64,000 nucleotides of DNA, taken from contig JAGKQI010000103.1 of the NCBI GenBank assembly GCA_018806915.1, forward strand, positions 496,001-560,000, in the 5' to 3' direction. Numbering within the stretch: position 1 is the first letter of the stretch; every line of letters starts with the position of its first letter. The notes under the pieces are model-generated. The model searched no databases, was not told the origin of the DNA, and worked only from the letters and a program-made list of their open reading frames with translations. The stretch is from Phytophthora colocasiae. Lineage: Eukaryota > Oomycota > Peronosporomycetes > Peronosporales > Peronosporaceae. Below, one piece after another: positions 19,695 through 29,509 of the stretch. A program made the position numbers and the translations under genes.

Positions 19695-22607
19695 TTAGCT
19701 AACATTGAGGCGGGCATGCAGCGTGAGCTGACCGCCCTGAGACGACCGCGGGATCCACATAAGCAGAGAACCACCACCCGTACCAGGCAAACCCAGAAGA
19801 CCCGGACGCCAACGGTCCAAGTACAGTGTCTTGTCCTGCAGCTCCTCAACTGTAGACGTCCACGTAACGTTGCCGTTAGCAGGCACCTTGACTTCCTTAA
19901 TCTTGTCACCGCCAGACTTGATCACCACAGATACAGCGTACTTGTCGACACTCTCGAAGAAAACCGTAACGGAGCCATCACCCTTCTTCTTCCACACACC
20001 GTAACTTCCCAGGAAAGCCTGGTCGACAGTGTTGAGGCCCAAAGCATCGTACAAAGTGCCATCATCGATTTCTCCGAGGTACTCAGAAGGACCACAAATA
20101 GGCTGAACGAATTCGGAAGCCATCCAGGCAATACCCGTAGGGTCGAAGACGGACAGGATGAAAAGACCCAAGTTGGAGTACTCGAGAGCCTTCTCCTTCT
20201 TGACAATGTTCTTACCCATGTCAGTTGTACCATCCTCCACGATCTGGTCCACAATCACACCAAGAGTCTTACGGAGGAGGTTACGGGTGTCGTAGGCTGA
20301 TGCACTCGTCTTGTTGGTCCAGATCTGACCCATGCAGTGGTTGGTCACAATGGGGATATCATCCGTAATGATCGAAGACTGGCTGACCGCCACACGCACG
20401 TCGTTAGCGGCGGCGTTCGGCGTGTTGTTACGGATTTCATAGACCTTACCCATGACACGGTTGGTCAGGGTCTTCATTTCGTAGCCGCATGTTCCGTTCT
20501 TAGAGTTCAGGAACTGGTCGAGACTGATGGTATCACTGTTAGGAGCAGTAGTGTTCAGAGCTCCGGATTCACGAAGCATGTGCATGACGTTGTCCTTCGA
20601 GGAGAAAATAGACTCACCGACAATGACTGCCATCATGACGATAGCCGACACCACTGCCAGAATCGTGACACTGAACTGGAGTTTATCGGGGATCTTGATA
20701 CCAAGGCAAGAGCAGATAGCCAGAGGCAGATCCAGAATGGCAATCTGCAGCTGGAAAGCCTTGTCCATGAGCTTCTCCGTGTCGGTTTGGGGGATCGTGG
20801 TCTGCTTGTAACGCAGGTAGTAAATGATAGACTTGACGGCGTTAACAACGTTGATAGCGCACGTGAGAATAAAGTTGCCGGCCTTGTAGGCAGAGACCAG
20901 AGTACCGAAGACGCCCAGTGTAGCAGCGTTAAGCGCCACAGCGACAACAGAAGCCACCTTGGAGATAATTTCCTGCGTACAATCACTGTTCTGGGGAATA
21001 CACTCCATCAAACAGTCCACCGGGTAGTTAAGTGGGCACTGGGTCACACATTTGTCGTCGTTCTTGTTGAAACCTGACGGACACACACCCTGGCTACTCG
21101 CGTCGAACTTCTTCTGGTAACAGGCGTTATCGGTGGCAGCCTTAAGTGGTCCCACCCAGTTACGAATAGTAGTCTCGTAGTTGTAGAGATCAGCTGAAGT
21201 TTTACCACTGATAGCCATCACATCGGTGACTGCTAAGTCTTGAACTGATGTTTTGGTCCAAATTGCACCGATACAGAAGATACCAGCACTACTGGACCGA
21301 CCGTGAAAACCAGCGAGCTGGTAGCCCTCAGGAGGCTTCATGACTGCTGTGTTCTCCGTCTTGGTTCCCGTCGCAATGGTCTTACCACCGGAAGTGGTCA
21401 TCTTGATGTAGAAGATGCACGTCTTGCCTTTGTTCTTGTCCCAGTGAACTTCCACTGAATCAATAGTGTCTCCCATCTGCGGCTCAATGAAACCTTCAGT
21501 ACCGCCGTCGCCACCGTGGACGAGTTTACCAAAAGCTTCGTTGTTCATAACCATAATACCGACAGAATCAACACGCTCCTGACCGCGAACAGTGATGTTA
21601 AGAATCATCTGGCCGAACTTGATGTTCTTAATGTCAGAAAATGCATCACCGTGTTCCTTGCCGCCGTACAGTTCACCGAGGAGAATATCACCTTCGTCGA
21701 TAGTCTTGTTCTGGGGGGCCGTCGGGTCTCCGAACAGACTGATAGCACTGCTTCCTGAGCCAAACATACTGCCGTACTCCTTTATGAAGTCCTCGAAACT
21801 GAGCATACTACCAGATCCGCCAATGTCGGAACCAAACGGAGCCGACAAGTCAGCTCCACTGCCGGATCCGGTAGAGCTGCCGAGAAGACCCGACAGGTCC
21901 GCTTCGCTTCCAGAACCGCCAGAACTGCCAAGCAAGTCCGACAGGTCATCACTTCCGGATGCAGAGTCAGCTGCAGCCACCGGTTTCTTGGTCTTTTTGG
22001 TCCTCGGCTTCTTGGTAGCCTCCTCACTTCCAGAAGCGCTCGATTCGCTTCCAGACGCCGAAGTAGCTGCTGCCACCGGCTTCTTAGTCTTTTTCTTTGG
22101 TTTAGGAGTCGTTGCGTCACTGCCAGAAGCAGAAGCGGACTCCGAACTGACCGTCGCCGTTGCAGGTTTTTTAGTCTTCTTCTTCAGGGCCGGAGTCACG
22201 GCATCGCTACCAGCTCCTTCGTCCGATCCACTTTCGTCCTTAGTAAAGTCGTCTAGTGTACTGCCGAACTTGGACATAAGGCTACTAAATGACGGTCGTG
22301 CTGCGGTGCCTGGAATCGGCGTGGTTGTAGCCAAATCCCCTTCGTTGGCAACTTCCGGAGCGGGGGTGCCATCATCGTCTTTGCCTGTGTTCCAGCTAAA
22401 GAAGTTACGCTCCTCCTGGTCCTCGATATCCTTGTCATTCGTGTTGGAAATGTCCGCAGCAGTGACGGTTCCCGGTTTGTCGTTTGAAGTGAGCTCCGTG
22501 TTCTGGAAGTTCTCATTGCTCTGGAGGCCACTAACTGGTACGCTACATTGGAGCGCCTGGAGCAATAGCGTAGCCTGCACGATCAATTTAACCGCGCGAA
22601 GCACCAT
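19695..22607 (-). CDS. Large secreted jacalin-like protein
   Basis: A single exon of 970 residues, with ATG at 22607. Residues 1-27 form a signal peptide. Residues ~60-290 are low complexity: Ser/Gly/Asp blocks alternating with Lys-rich KKKTKKP repeats. Residues ~310-470 hold the jacalin-like beta-prism region (YGGKEHGDAF, later LAGFHGRSSSAG). A Cys-rich stretch follows (~505-560, CPSGFNKNDDKC and CPLNYPVDC), then long hydrophobic and amphipathic helices (~565-700). The final ~110 residues are a compact beta-type domain (DRWRPGLLGLPGTGGGSLLMW). N-glycosylation sequons are frequent. The Lys/Ser repeats may act as a spacer. Two paralogues lie in this window: the 5' part at 18-395 and a broken copy at 53409-64000. 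Sugar binding is implied by the jacalin fold but not shown. Confidence 0.8.
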   Translation of the reverse strand: MVLRAVKLIVQATLLLQALQCSVPVSGLQSNENFQNTELTSNDKPGTVTAADISNTNDKDIEDQEERNFFSWNTGKDDDGTPAPEVANEGDLATTTPIPGTAARPSFSSLMSKFGSTLDDFTKDESGSDEGAGSDAVTPALKKKTKKPATATVSSESASASGSDATTPKPKKKTKKPVAAATSASGSESSASGSEEATKKPRTKKTKKPVAAADSASGSDDLSDLLGSSGGSGSEADLSGLLGSSTGSGSGADLSAPFGSDIGGSGSMLSFEDFIKEYGSMFGSGSSAISLFGDPTAPQNKTIDEGDILLGELYGGKEHGDAFSDIKNIKFGQMILNITVRGQERVDSVGIMVMNNEAFGKLVHGGDGGTEGFIEPQMGDTIDSVEVHWDKNKGKTCIFYIKMTTSGGKTIATGTKTENTAVMKPPEGYQLAGFHGRSSSAGIFCIGAIWTKTSVQDLAVTDVMAISGKTSADLYNYETTIRNWVGPLKAATDNACYQKKFDASSQGVCPSGFNKNDDKCVTQCPLNYPVDCLMECIPQNSDCTQEIISKVASVVAVALNAATLGVFGTLVSAYKAGNFILTCAINVVNAVKSIIYYLRYKQTTIPQTDTEKLMDKAFQLQIAILDLPLAICSCLGIKIPDKLQFSVTILAVVSAIVMMAVIVGESIFSSKDNVMHMLRESGALNTTAPNSDTISLDQFLNSKNGTCGYEMKTLTNRVMGKVYEIRNNTPNAAANDVRVAVSQSSIITDDIPIVTNHCMGQIWTNKTSASAYDTRNLLRKTLGVIVDQIVEDGTTDMGKNIVKKEKALEYSNLGLFILSVFDPTGIAWMASEFVQPICGPSEYLGEIDDGTLYDALGLNTVDQAFLGSYGVWKKKGDGSVTVFFESVDKYAVSVVIKSGGDKIKEVKVPANGNVTWTSTVEELQDKTLYLDRWRPGLLGLPGTGGGSLLMWIPRSSQGGQLTLHARLNVS

Positions 22608-23881
22608 GTTCGCACTTTCGGTCTCAGATAAACACTGGGAAAGTTGCTAACTGGCTTGCGTCCAAGGCGGAAATATGCAGAATGCCCAGGCAAATCTCAT
22701 GCTGTCAACAAGCTCTGGATAATTTAGAGCCCATAGTGAAAGCTACAAAAGGCCTGATTATTCTGCAGGGCCAATACAACATGCGAACGGCAAAGAGGCC
22801 GCGATGTAATGATAGGATAGCATACTGGGCTTTGGCAGGATCGAATTTAGGATGGGGTGTCTAGGTTTCGCGGTAAAGCTTCGGACCGACCATGTTTGCT
22901 GAAGTCTCGCTCTCCTTGTCAGGTGTTCCCTACCACCAGCTGGAGTGACAGTGCTCGTAGCACTGCTCGACCCAAAACTACGATCCTCAAAAAACTCACT
23001 GTACCCTGTATCAAGATTGAGTAGTGATCTCGTTGAATTTGAGCACAACTTCTATTGCCCTCATCTCTCTACTCTAGGGCAATGAAAAGCTAGGGCAAAT
23101 TCTGTACAAGAAAAGATATAAATGTCAACAACTTTTCAATTGAACTTGAAGTGCTAAAATGTACTGGTAAGCTTAACCACAATCTTGGAGGTCTCGATTC
23201 GGAATCGTCGAGATGAGAAGTCATCAGATGTGCACATTGGTGTACCAGTACTTAGCTCATTTTCTTCCGAATGACTTGCTGTACATGCGCTGAAGTAGTT
23301 TAACCTCACAGAACCTGACCCACTGGCAGTGGGTGCGTTTTCGGGCGTGGGAATACGAATTATTTGCTACGTAAATCTTCATCTCTACTTCACGTTGCAA
23401 CGTGAAAACGGAGGCTCATCTTGTGACAACACTGAACTTCAGGTTGAACAAGCCTTTCAAAGACTTGATGTTAATTTGTTGCTTCACGATGGTACAGATA
23501 TCGCTGAGAAACTGGCGGATGCAATCATCAAATACATCGTCTAAAGCGATAGGAGTAACTTATCATTTTAAAGAGGGTTGTTTTTTAATTTGATGTACAG
23601 ACACATGGCACCTCTGAAAATCAGTTTTCTGTACGGAAATTATACACTCTCGCAGTTGGAGTGTTGACGATCCGCCAGCGGTATCTGTACGTTGCCTGAA
23701 TTGGAGCACTTGCTTGTGCGCGAAATGTTGACGAGTCGGCTGATAGTTTTTTACGATACAGTACGATATGCGAAGTCGACCCTCTATGGCCATACTTGGT
23801 TAAGAAAAACCGTTTCATGTAGCATTTCAGGGCAATAACCCTGGTGCCGTATCAATGGATCGTGTGAGTGCTAAGACTTCA
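22608..23881. other. Intergenic region upstream of the jacalin-like gene
   Basis: It holds the jacalin-gene promoter side and small open stretches such as 23329-23544 (plus), whose end reads AFQRLDVNLLLHDGTDIAEKL. That peptide has no start-codon or family support and may be a decayed gene tail. A 14-bp palindrome, CACGTTGCAACGTG, lies near 23391-23404. Confidence 0.4.
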
Positions 23882-23883
23882 TA

Positions 23884-24589
23884 CACAGATTGACAGAATG
23901 CTACAGCCACATAAAAAGGGTGCATGTGATATAGAATTGTGTATACACATTGTTATCAACCAATCAAATCGCCCGTCGCAGCGTTCAATCGCTAAAATAA
24001 AATTCCACCAGCCACTCGATAAAACGGAGGTCTCCACCAGCCACTCGATAAAATGGAGGCAGCAGACGAGTTGTCCTCGCAGCCCCCACCACCCGCGACA
24101 GTATTGCAGGAGGCAGAGGAGGTTGCCATCACAGGCCTCCTTAACGAGGTGTATGCGCCAGCCAAACGACGCCGCATGCACTACACAATAAAAGAAAAAC
24201 TACGTGTCCTTTTAGCGATAGAGCCAACGGATGATCTTTTCGTTTAAAGGCAGCGAGAAGACGCTGTCACAAGCGCCAGGTTGCCCCGAAATTATCCTCT
24301 TTCGGGGTGAACTTATGCACGCCGTGAGTCCCAGTCACTGACGGTCACTTTGATGATCGCGAGGAGCACCGGGGGTTGCTGGACAGCTACGCAGAGGGAA
24401 AGAAGGACGAGTAAACTGCTTATAAGTTTTTACAGCGGTTGCTCCGATGGCACTAGTTTTAGTGCAAATACAGCTACTCTCTATCTTTTACCAAAATCGT
24501 TATTAATTCGTTCTCACATAACCAGTCTACACACGCAGGACAGACTTTGCACCTGCGGGAAAGCGGCCGTAGCCTTCTGTCAATCTGTG
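23884..24589 (+). mobile_element. 706-bp pogo/Tc1-like MITE, copy 1
   Basis: The ends are CACAGATTGACAGAATGCTA and, at the inner side, the reverse complement of CACAGATTGACAGAAGGCTA. Flanks are TA at 23882-23883 and 24590-24591. It carries a 64-residue open frame from ATG 24053 (to 24247) with KRRRMHYTIKEKLRVLLAIE, which looks like the N-terminal DNA-binding helix region of a pogo/Tigger-type transposase, cut off before any catalytic domain. The unit is therefore a non-autonomous deletion derivative. Copy 2 lies inverted at 24860-25565. Confidence 0.8.
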
Positions 24590-24859
24590 TACACGTAGTT
24601 GGGCACTTTCACTTCGAGCTGACGACACAAGGGCTATCTGCGCTTGATCAAGTGATGATGTAGGTGTGTACCGTAGATTGTTGCATGTCTCGAGTTGGTT
24701 GCATACGGCACGCGGATTGTTTGGTACTGTACACTGGTATGTGGATGGTACTGTCGGTCCGATACATGTACTTTGTCCTCCACGTTGTGTTCAGCCTCTC
24801 ATCTTGCTTATCTTCCTCTTTGTGCCCCCATACGCTCCTCGAGCAAGGTAAAATGTGTA

Positions 24860-25565
24860 CACAGATTGACAGAAGGCTACGGCCGCTTTCCCGCAGGTGC
24901 AAAGTCTGTCCTGCGTGTGTAGACTGGTTATGTGAGAACGAATTAATAACGATTTTGGTAAAAGATAGAGAGTAGCTGTATTTGCACTAAAACTAGTGCC
25001 ATCGGAGCAACCGCTGTAAAAACTTATAAGCAGTTTACTCGTCCTTCTTTCCCTCTGCGTAGCTGTCCAGCAACCCCCGGTGCTCCTCGCGATCATCAAA
25101 GTGACCGTCAGTGACTGGGACTCACGGCGTGCATAAGTTCACCCCGAAAGAGGATAATTTCGGGGCAACCTGGCGCTTGTGACAGCGTCTTCTCGCTGCC
25201 TTTAAACGAAAAGATCATCCGTTGGCTCTATCGCTAAAAGGACACGTAGTTTTTCTTTTATTGTGTAGTGCATGCGGCGTCGTTTGGCTGGCGCATACAC
25301 CTCGTTAAGGAGGCCTGTGATGGCAACCTCCTCTGCCTCCTGCAATACTGTCGCGGGTGGTGGGGGCTGCGAGGACAACTCGTCTGCTGCCTCCATTTTA
25401 TCGAGTGGCTGGTGGAGACCTCCGTTTTATCGAGTGGCTGGTGGAATTTTATTTTAGCGATTGAACGCTGCGACGGGCGATTTGATTGGTTGATAACAAT
25501 GTGTATACACAATTCTATATCACATGCACCCTTTTTATGTGGCTGTAGCATTCTGTCAATCTGTG
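24860..25565 (-). mobile_element. 706-bp pogo/Tc1-like MITE, copy 2 (inverted)
   Basis: It has exactly the length of copy 1 and is its near-perfect reverse complement; the same 64-residue frame is found at 25202-25396. Flanks are TA at 24858-24859 and 25566-25567. The 268 bp between the copies (24592-24857) are unrelated sequence. Together the pair could fold into a long hairpin. Confidence 0.8.
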
Positions 25566-25567
25566 TA

Positions 25568-25964
25568 CCGTACGGCTCTTCCGACACTCCAATTCAGGAC
25601 ATCACAACAAGAACGGTAAAGGAGAGAGATTAAAATCTCCAGTATGGATCTCCTCTTTCTCCATAATCATTTTCGCACTGTTGTTGCTCATTTGCGTCGG
25701 TCACCGCGGTGTGCGTGCACCTGGCCATGATCCTTGCCGCAACTTGAAAAGTGACAGATGTGTCCCATGTGCGCCTCGGACACATGGTGGAAACGAATGA
25801 AAAACTCATTTGCATCTCTGCAAAGATTACAGTACGCACTGCTTGTTGCTGCAGACGACCAAGACGATCAAGCGTTGCATTTTTGCTTATAGGGATGAGA
25901 GAGAACCTTACGTCACCTTACTTCATGCATGCTGTAGATTATCCCGAGTTTTATAAACTTCAAT
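25568..25964. other. Intergenic region between MITE and histidine phosphatase
   Basis: No gene is supported. A minus-strand open stretch (25630-25839) has no recognisable domain. Confidence 0.4.
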
Positions 25965-27116
25965 TTAGACGAGGTGCTGGAAGCTCTCGGCCTTGATGAA
26001 GTATTGCTCAGTCTCACCCCCACCTCTGCTGTGCTCTTCCAGCATGAAGGTGACCACCCCACAGTTGCTCATCTTGGCCGACTTGAGCTCGTGGTGAACG
26101 TTTTGAGCGAAGAACTCACGGCAGAACGCACGGAACCACAGTGAGTGGCCGTACACGACCACCACGTCCTTCTGCTGCTTGAAAACCCACTGTGCAAACG
26201 TCAACAAGCGGTCGCGGCCACTGCCCAGCACCGCCTTGTTACCATGACTCTCAGCCACATTGAACAGCTCCTGATGACTCTTCTCTCCACGTGGAGCCTG
26301 CACCAGCACTTCATGCGGCTGGATAGCGTGTGGCTGGCTAATAGCCAGCGTGTCAAAGTTACGGCCGATCTCCTGCAGACACGAAAGCACGTGGATCTTC
26401 TCGCCGGGCACCCCCAGTCTCGAAGCTGACGCAATACGTGCAGTGTCAATAGTGCGGCGCAAATTGGACGTCACCACGACGCTACCAGGAAGCGAACAGC
26501 ACAAATAACGCAGCAGCTTGCCCTCCTCCGTCTGATGCGGAGAATGGCAATGAGGTAGAGTCGACTCTACTGCATTTGCATTGCCACTACCGTCCATAGG
26601 GCAAAGTGAAGTCTCGCACACCTGATCCTGTAGACTTTGCGCCTGGAAACGACCGCGTCGACTGAGCGGTGAGTCCAGAAACACCGAGTCTCCAGTGGGA
26701 AGCAACAGCCATTCGCGCACTACAGCACGCAGGAGACTCACAAGAGCGCGTAGGTTCAAGCCACGATTGAACACAACGTTCCACTCGGACTCTGCATGGC
26801 GAATGAACAGGATGCGCTTGTGTTTAATCACGGCTGGGGAGGGATTCTGTGGATCCAATTGAAGTGTAGTCGACTCGGAGTCGGCATCAGTTTTAGTGGA
26901 ACAAGACGACAACCAGTGCTTGTCGCTTGAAAATAACAGGTGCAAGAGAGCGACGCAGAAGAGCTGCAGCTTCCAGAAGGCGTGGTCGGTGGCATCCAGT
27001 ACGGAAGGCCACACACCAAGAGAGAGAAGACGACGACGTACACTACGATGCATGATAAGAAGATAATAATGAAGAAGTGTTGGACATGTTATTAAAACGA
27101 GGTAAACGAATGACAT
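25965..27116 (-). CDS. Histidine phosphatase (phosphoglycerate mutase-like), membrane-anchored
   Basis: Single exon of 383 residues with ATG 27116. An in-frame ATG at 27053 (MHRSVRRR) is an equally good start. An N-terminal hydrophobic stretch (LQLFCVALLHLLF) suggests a membrane anchor. The catalytic signature IRHAESEWN is at ~104-113 (His ~107) and the second His is in VVVYGHSLWFR near ~325. An Arg in SNLRRTIDTA and a Glu in CLQEIGRN complete the usual pocket. Members remove phosphate from sugars, lipids or proteins through a phospho-His intermediate; the substrate here is unknown. The start is only 42 bp from the divergent ARM/PHD-like gene. Confidence 0.85.
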   Translation of the reverse strand: MSFVYLVLITCPTLLHYYLLIMHRSVRRRLLSLGVWPSVLDATDHAFWKLQLFCVALLHLLFSSDKHWLSSCSTKTDADSESTTLQLDPQNPSPAVIKHKRILFIRHAESEWNVVFNRGLNLRALVSLLRAVVREWLLLPTGDSVFLDSPLSRRGRFQAQSLQDQVCETSLCPMDGSGNANAVESTLPHCHSPHQTEEGKLLRYLCCSLPGSVVVTSNLRRTIDTARIASASRLGVPGEKIHVLSCLQEIGRNFDTLAISQPHAIQPHEVLVQAPRGEKSHQELFNVAESHGNKAVLGSGRDRLLTFAQWVFKQQKDVVVVYGHSLWFRAFCREFFAQNVHHELKSAKMSNCGVVTFMLEEHSRGGGETEQYFIKAESFQHLV

Positions 27117-27158
27117 GTAGTATCGTAATGTCTTTTAAAACTTGTTTTGAAAAGACAC
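27117..27158. promoter_or_regulatory. Very short divergent promoter region
   Basis: Only 42 bp lie between the start codons of the histidine phosphatase (27116) and the ARM/PHD-like gene (27159). If the phosphatase starts at 27053 the gap is 105 bp. Confidence 0.35.
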
Positions 27159-29428
27159 ATGACAGAAGAACGTGATGATGGTGTATTTAATGAAATGGTA
27201 GCGCTATTGTTGCGCAATGAGAATGGCGAAAAAAATGCAGCCGATACTGAATTGGATATGCGGAGACTACTGATGTTGGCGCGTGACGTTCACTTACGAG
27301 ATCAATTCGTACAGGTGCAAGGTGTCCGTCGAGTCACACTCATCGCTAGATCCACTACTAACGCTTCAACACAACGACTGTGCGCCGGGTACTACAATAT
27401 ATTACATACCTGTATCAATGTGTAGTTGACATTTCTGACTGCATGTTGCAGAATCCTGGGTAATTTAGCACATTCGGAGCGAGGACGACTCAGTGCAAGC
27501 TCTTGCGACAGGTTCGGCTTGTTTTTATTGCTTTCCATGAAGTATTGTACGTGTTCTGATATTGGGATTGAATGTAGATGGAACTGTGTTTCACATCGAC
27601 ATCAGTGTCCACTGTCAATGCTGCTAGTGAACACTTACAGTGGGGGTGATACCGACTTAGCTAGATTAAGCGCTGCAGCACTACTCGCCTTCTCCACGCA
27701 GAACCAGTGCCAGCGACACCTAGATACACTTGGAGGAATTCCTGTTCTGTTGAGATTACTAGATGTCAAGCAAGCTGATGGTACTGCTACCGATGTTGCA
27801 ATTTATACAGCAGCTACACTCTGGAACTTGTGTAAGGCTCCTGCAATCTTGCTGAAACTAGAGGTGCGTCGCGTTAAACGAACGTGATGAAATTTATCCT
27901 GACTGAGTCATTTGTAGGACAGACGATCTATGGACTTCTAAAGGAGCAGCTTACACGAAAGCTCAGTAACTTGCTCGTCACACCACTCGAGCCGTACCAG
28001 CTCTTCCTTAGCCCAACGGGGGAGCGAGGCATGCCCGTTCTCCTGGACTTTGACGGCGAAAATCTGAATATTCTGATCACGGCTTCGATCACTACGCAGC
28101 TTTCTGTCGTTCTCAGTATTCAGAACTACGTCGGCCGCATTCGCTCTCTCGCAGACCAGTTTCGTCCTAAAACTCCCCCAGCTTCTGCCGTGACAAGGAG
28201 AAGCAAACTTCAGAAAGACTGTTACCCAGCAGGAAAGCAATCAGGTACAAGTGTTGCCCACTATGACGAGAGCGGAGTACTGGCCTCGCGAACTTGTGCA
28301 GTGTGTGCCAAGCTCATTCCTGTAAAGTCATCAAGAAGGAAACGAACTCGGTTTTCACTACTGTGTTCAAGAGATGGTTGTGGTCAAGTGTTTCATCTCA
28401 AATGCAGTCGCTGGGCGAGATTATCAGAAGAAGCTATTGCTGAAATTACTGCTGAAAAGTCAAGCACCCGGTTTTATTGTGATGTGTGCGTGCTGAAGAA
28501 GCCGCTGTGCTACTGGGACTTCCTCGCCGCTCACCCACAACACGAGCTTCTACTCACTCAAAACCTGTTCAAGTCAATCGGCATCTCGCGAGTACCGCTA
28601 TCCCCGACGGCACCATTAACTGCTGGTAACTCACGAACCCACTCGGAGACTACTGAAGTGGAGGCAAGTCAACGCGAGTCAAGCCAGAATCAAAGCACCG
28701 AGAGTGCTGCATATGAAAATAGTGATCATTTTGACGATGAAGATCGATCGCCTTGGCCCTCAGTCATGCTATTTGACCGCTACTCCAATCTTGTGGGAAT
28801 TGGTGACAAGAGTTTTCGCATTCCAGCAAGTAGCCGAAACCCCGAGATGTACATTTTAGTGATCAGATATATCACAATTCGAGCTTATCCAGCTACGCGT
28901 CAGGAACGTGCCATCCCCAAGAAAGGAGAAGGGAGTACAAGCAATTCACAATTCAAGTGGGAAGTATCGTACGCGCGTCAACGAGAGCTAGATATACCTA
29001 TTGAACCAGGAAATGCAGTTTTCTGGCCAACTTCATTTACGCGAGATGTTCACGCACTGGAATATACTCGACGTTCCCTAGATGAACTGGAAAGTATTTT
29101 TCTGTACGAATTTCGGGGTGAACAACCCCATGACAAGACGTTTTCTGTTGGAAACTACTTACTCAACCAGCCAACCACTGTGATGCCTACAACCTCCGTT
29201 CCAGTTTCACTCTCAGCGGAAAATACCAACGGTGTGTGGATGAACTTGACTTCTCGCAAGGGTATCTGCATGAAATTGTTATCTGCCCAGATTGGGCACC
29301 TCAAGAAGTTGCAAGAAGTGCACCATCTTCAATCGAAGAAGTCTGAAAAGCCAAAAAGTGGCCGAAAAATGCGCAAACCACATTTTTCTGGGCAGCAACT
29401 GAATAAAATCGCTGTCGATACGACATGA
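27159..29428 (+). CDS. ARM-repeat protein with PHD-like zinc finger (4 exons)
   Basis: Exons 27159-27388, 27452-27511, 27578-27863 and 27923-29428 keep frame and give 693 residues. The last intron uses acceptor ACAG at 27919-27922. Residues ~1-190 contain armadillo-type helices (LCAGILGNLAHSERGR, LAAALLAF-type repeats, AATLWNLCKAP). Around ~315-385 is a zinc finger: CAVC, then CSRDGCGQVFHLKC, then FYCDVC, spaced like a PHD finger. The remaining ~300 residues are unassigned, with a basic tail (KSGRKMRKPHF). ARM plus PHD suggests a nuclear scaffold reading histones, but this is inference. The stop faces the S1P lyase stop 81 bp away. Confidence 0.7.
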
Positions 29429-29509
29429 GCAAGAAACGAAAAAAATTCCAAGAGATACGTGAATCCATATATAAGGGTCTTGATGGTGTTGCTTTTGTTT
29501 ACTTGTTGA

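Noticed and set aside
20337..22650. Plus-strand open frames over the jacalin-like gene
   Set aside because: Shadows of the minus-strand gene; the low-complexity Ser/Lys part keeps the reverse frame open.
23884..25565. CRISPR-like array
   Set aside because: Only inverted MITE copies occur; no regular short repeats with spacers, and the genome is eukaryotic.
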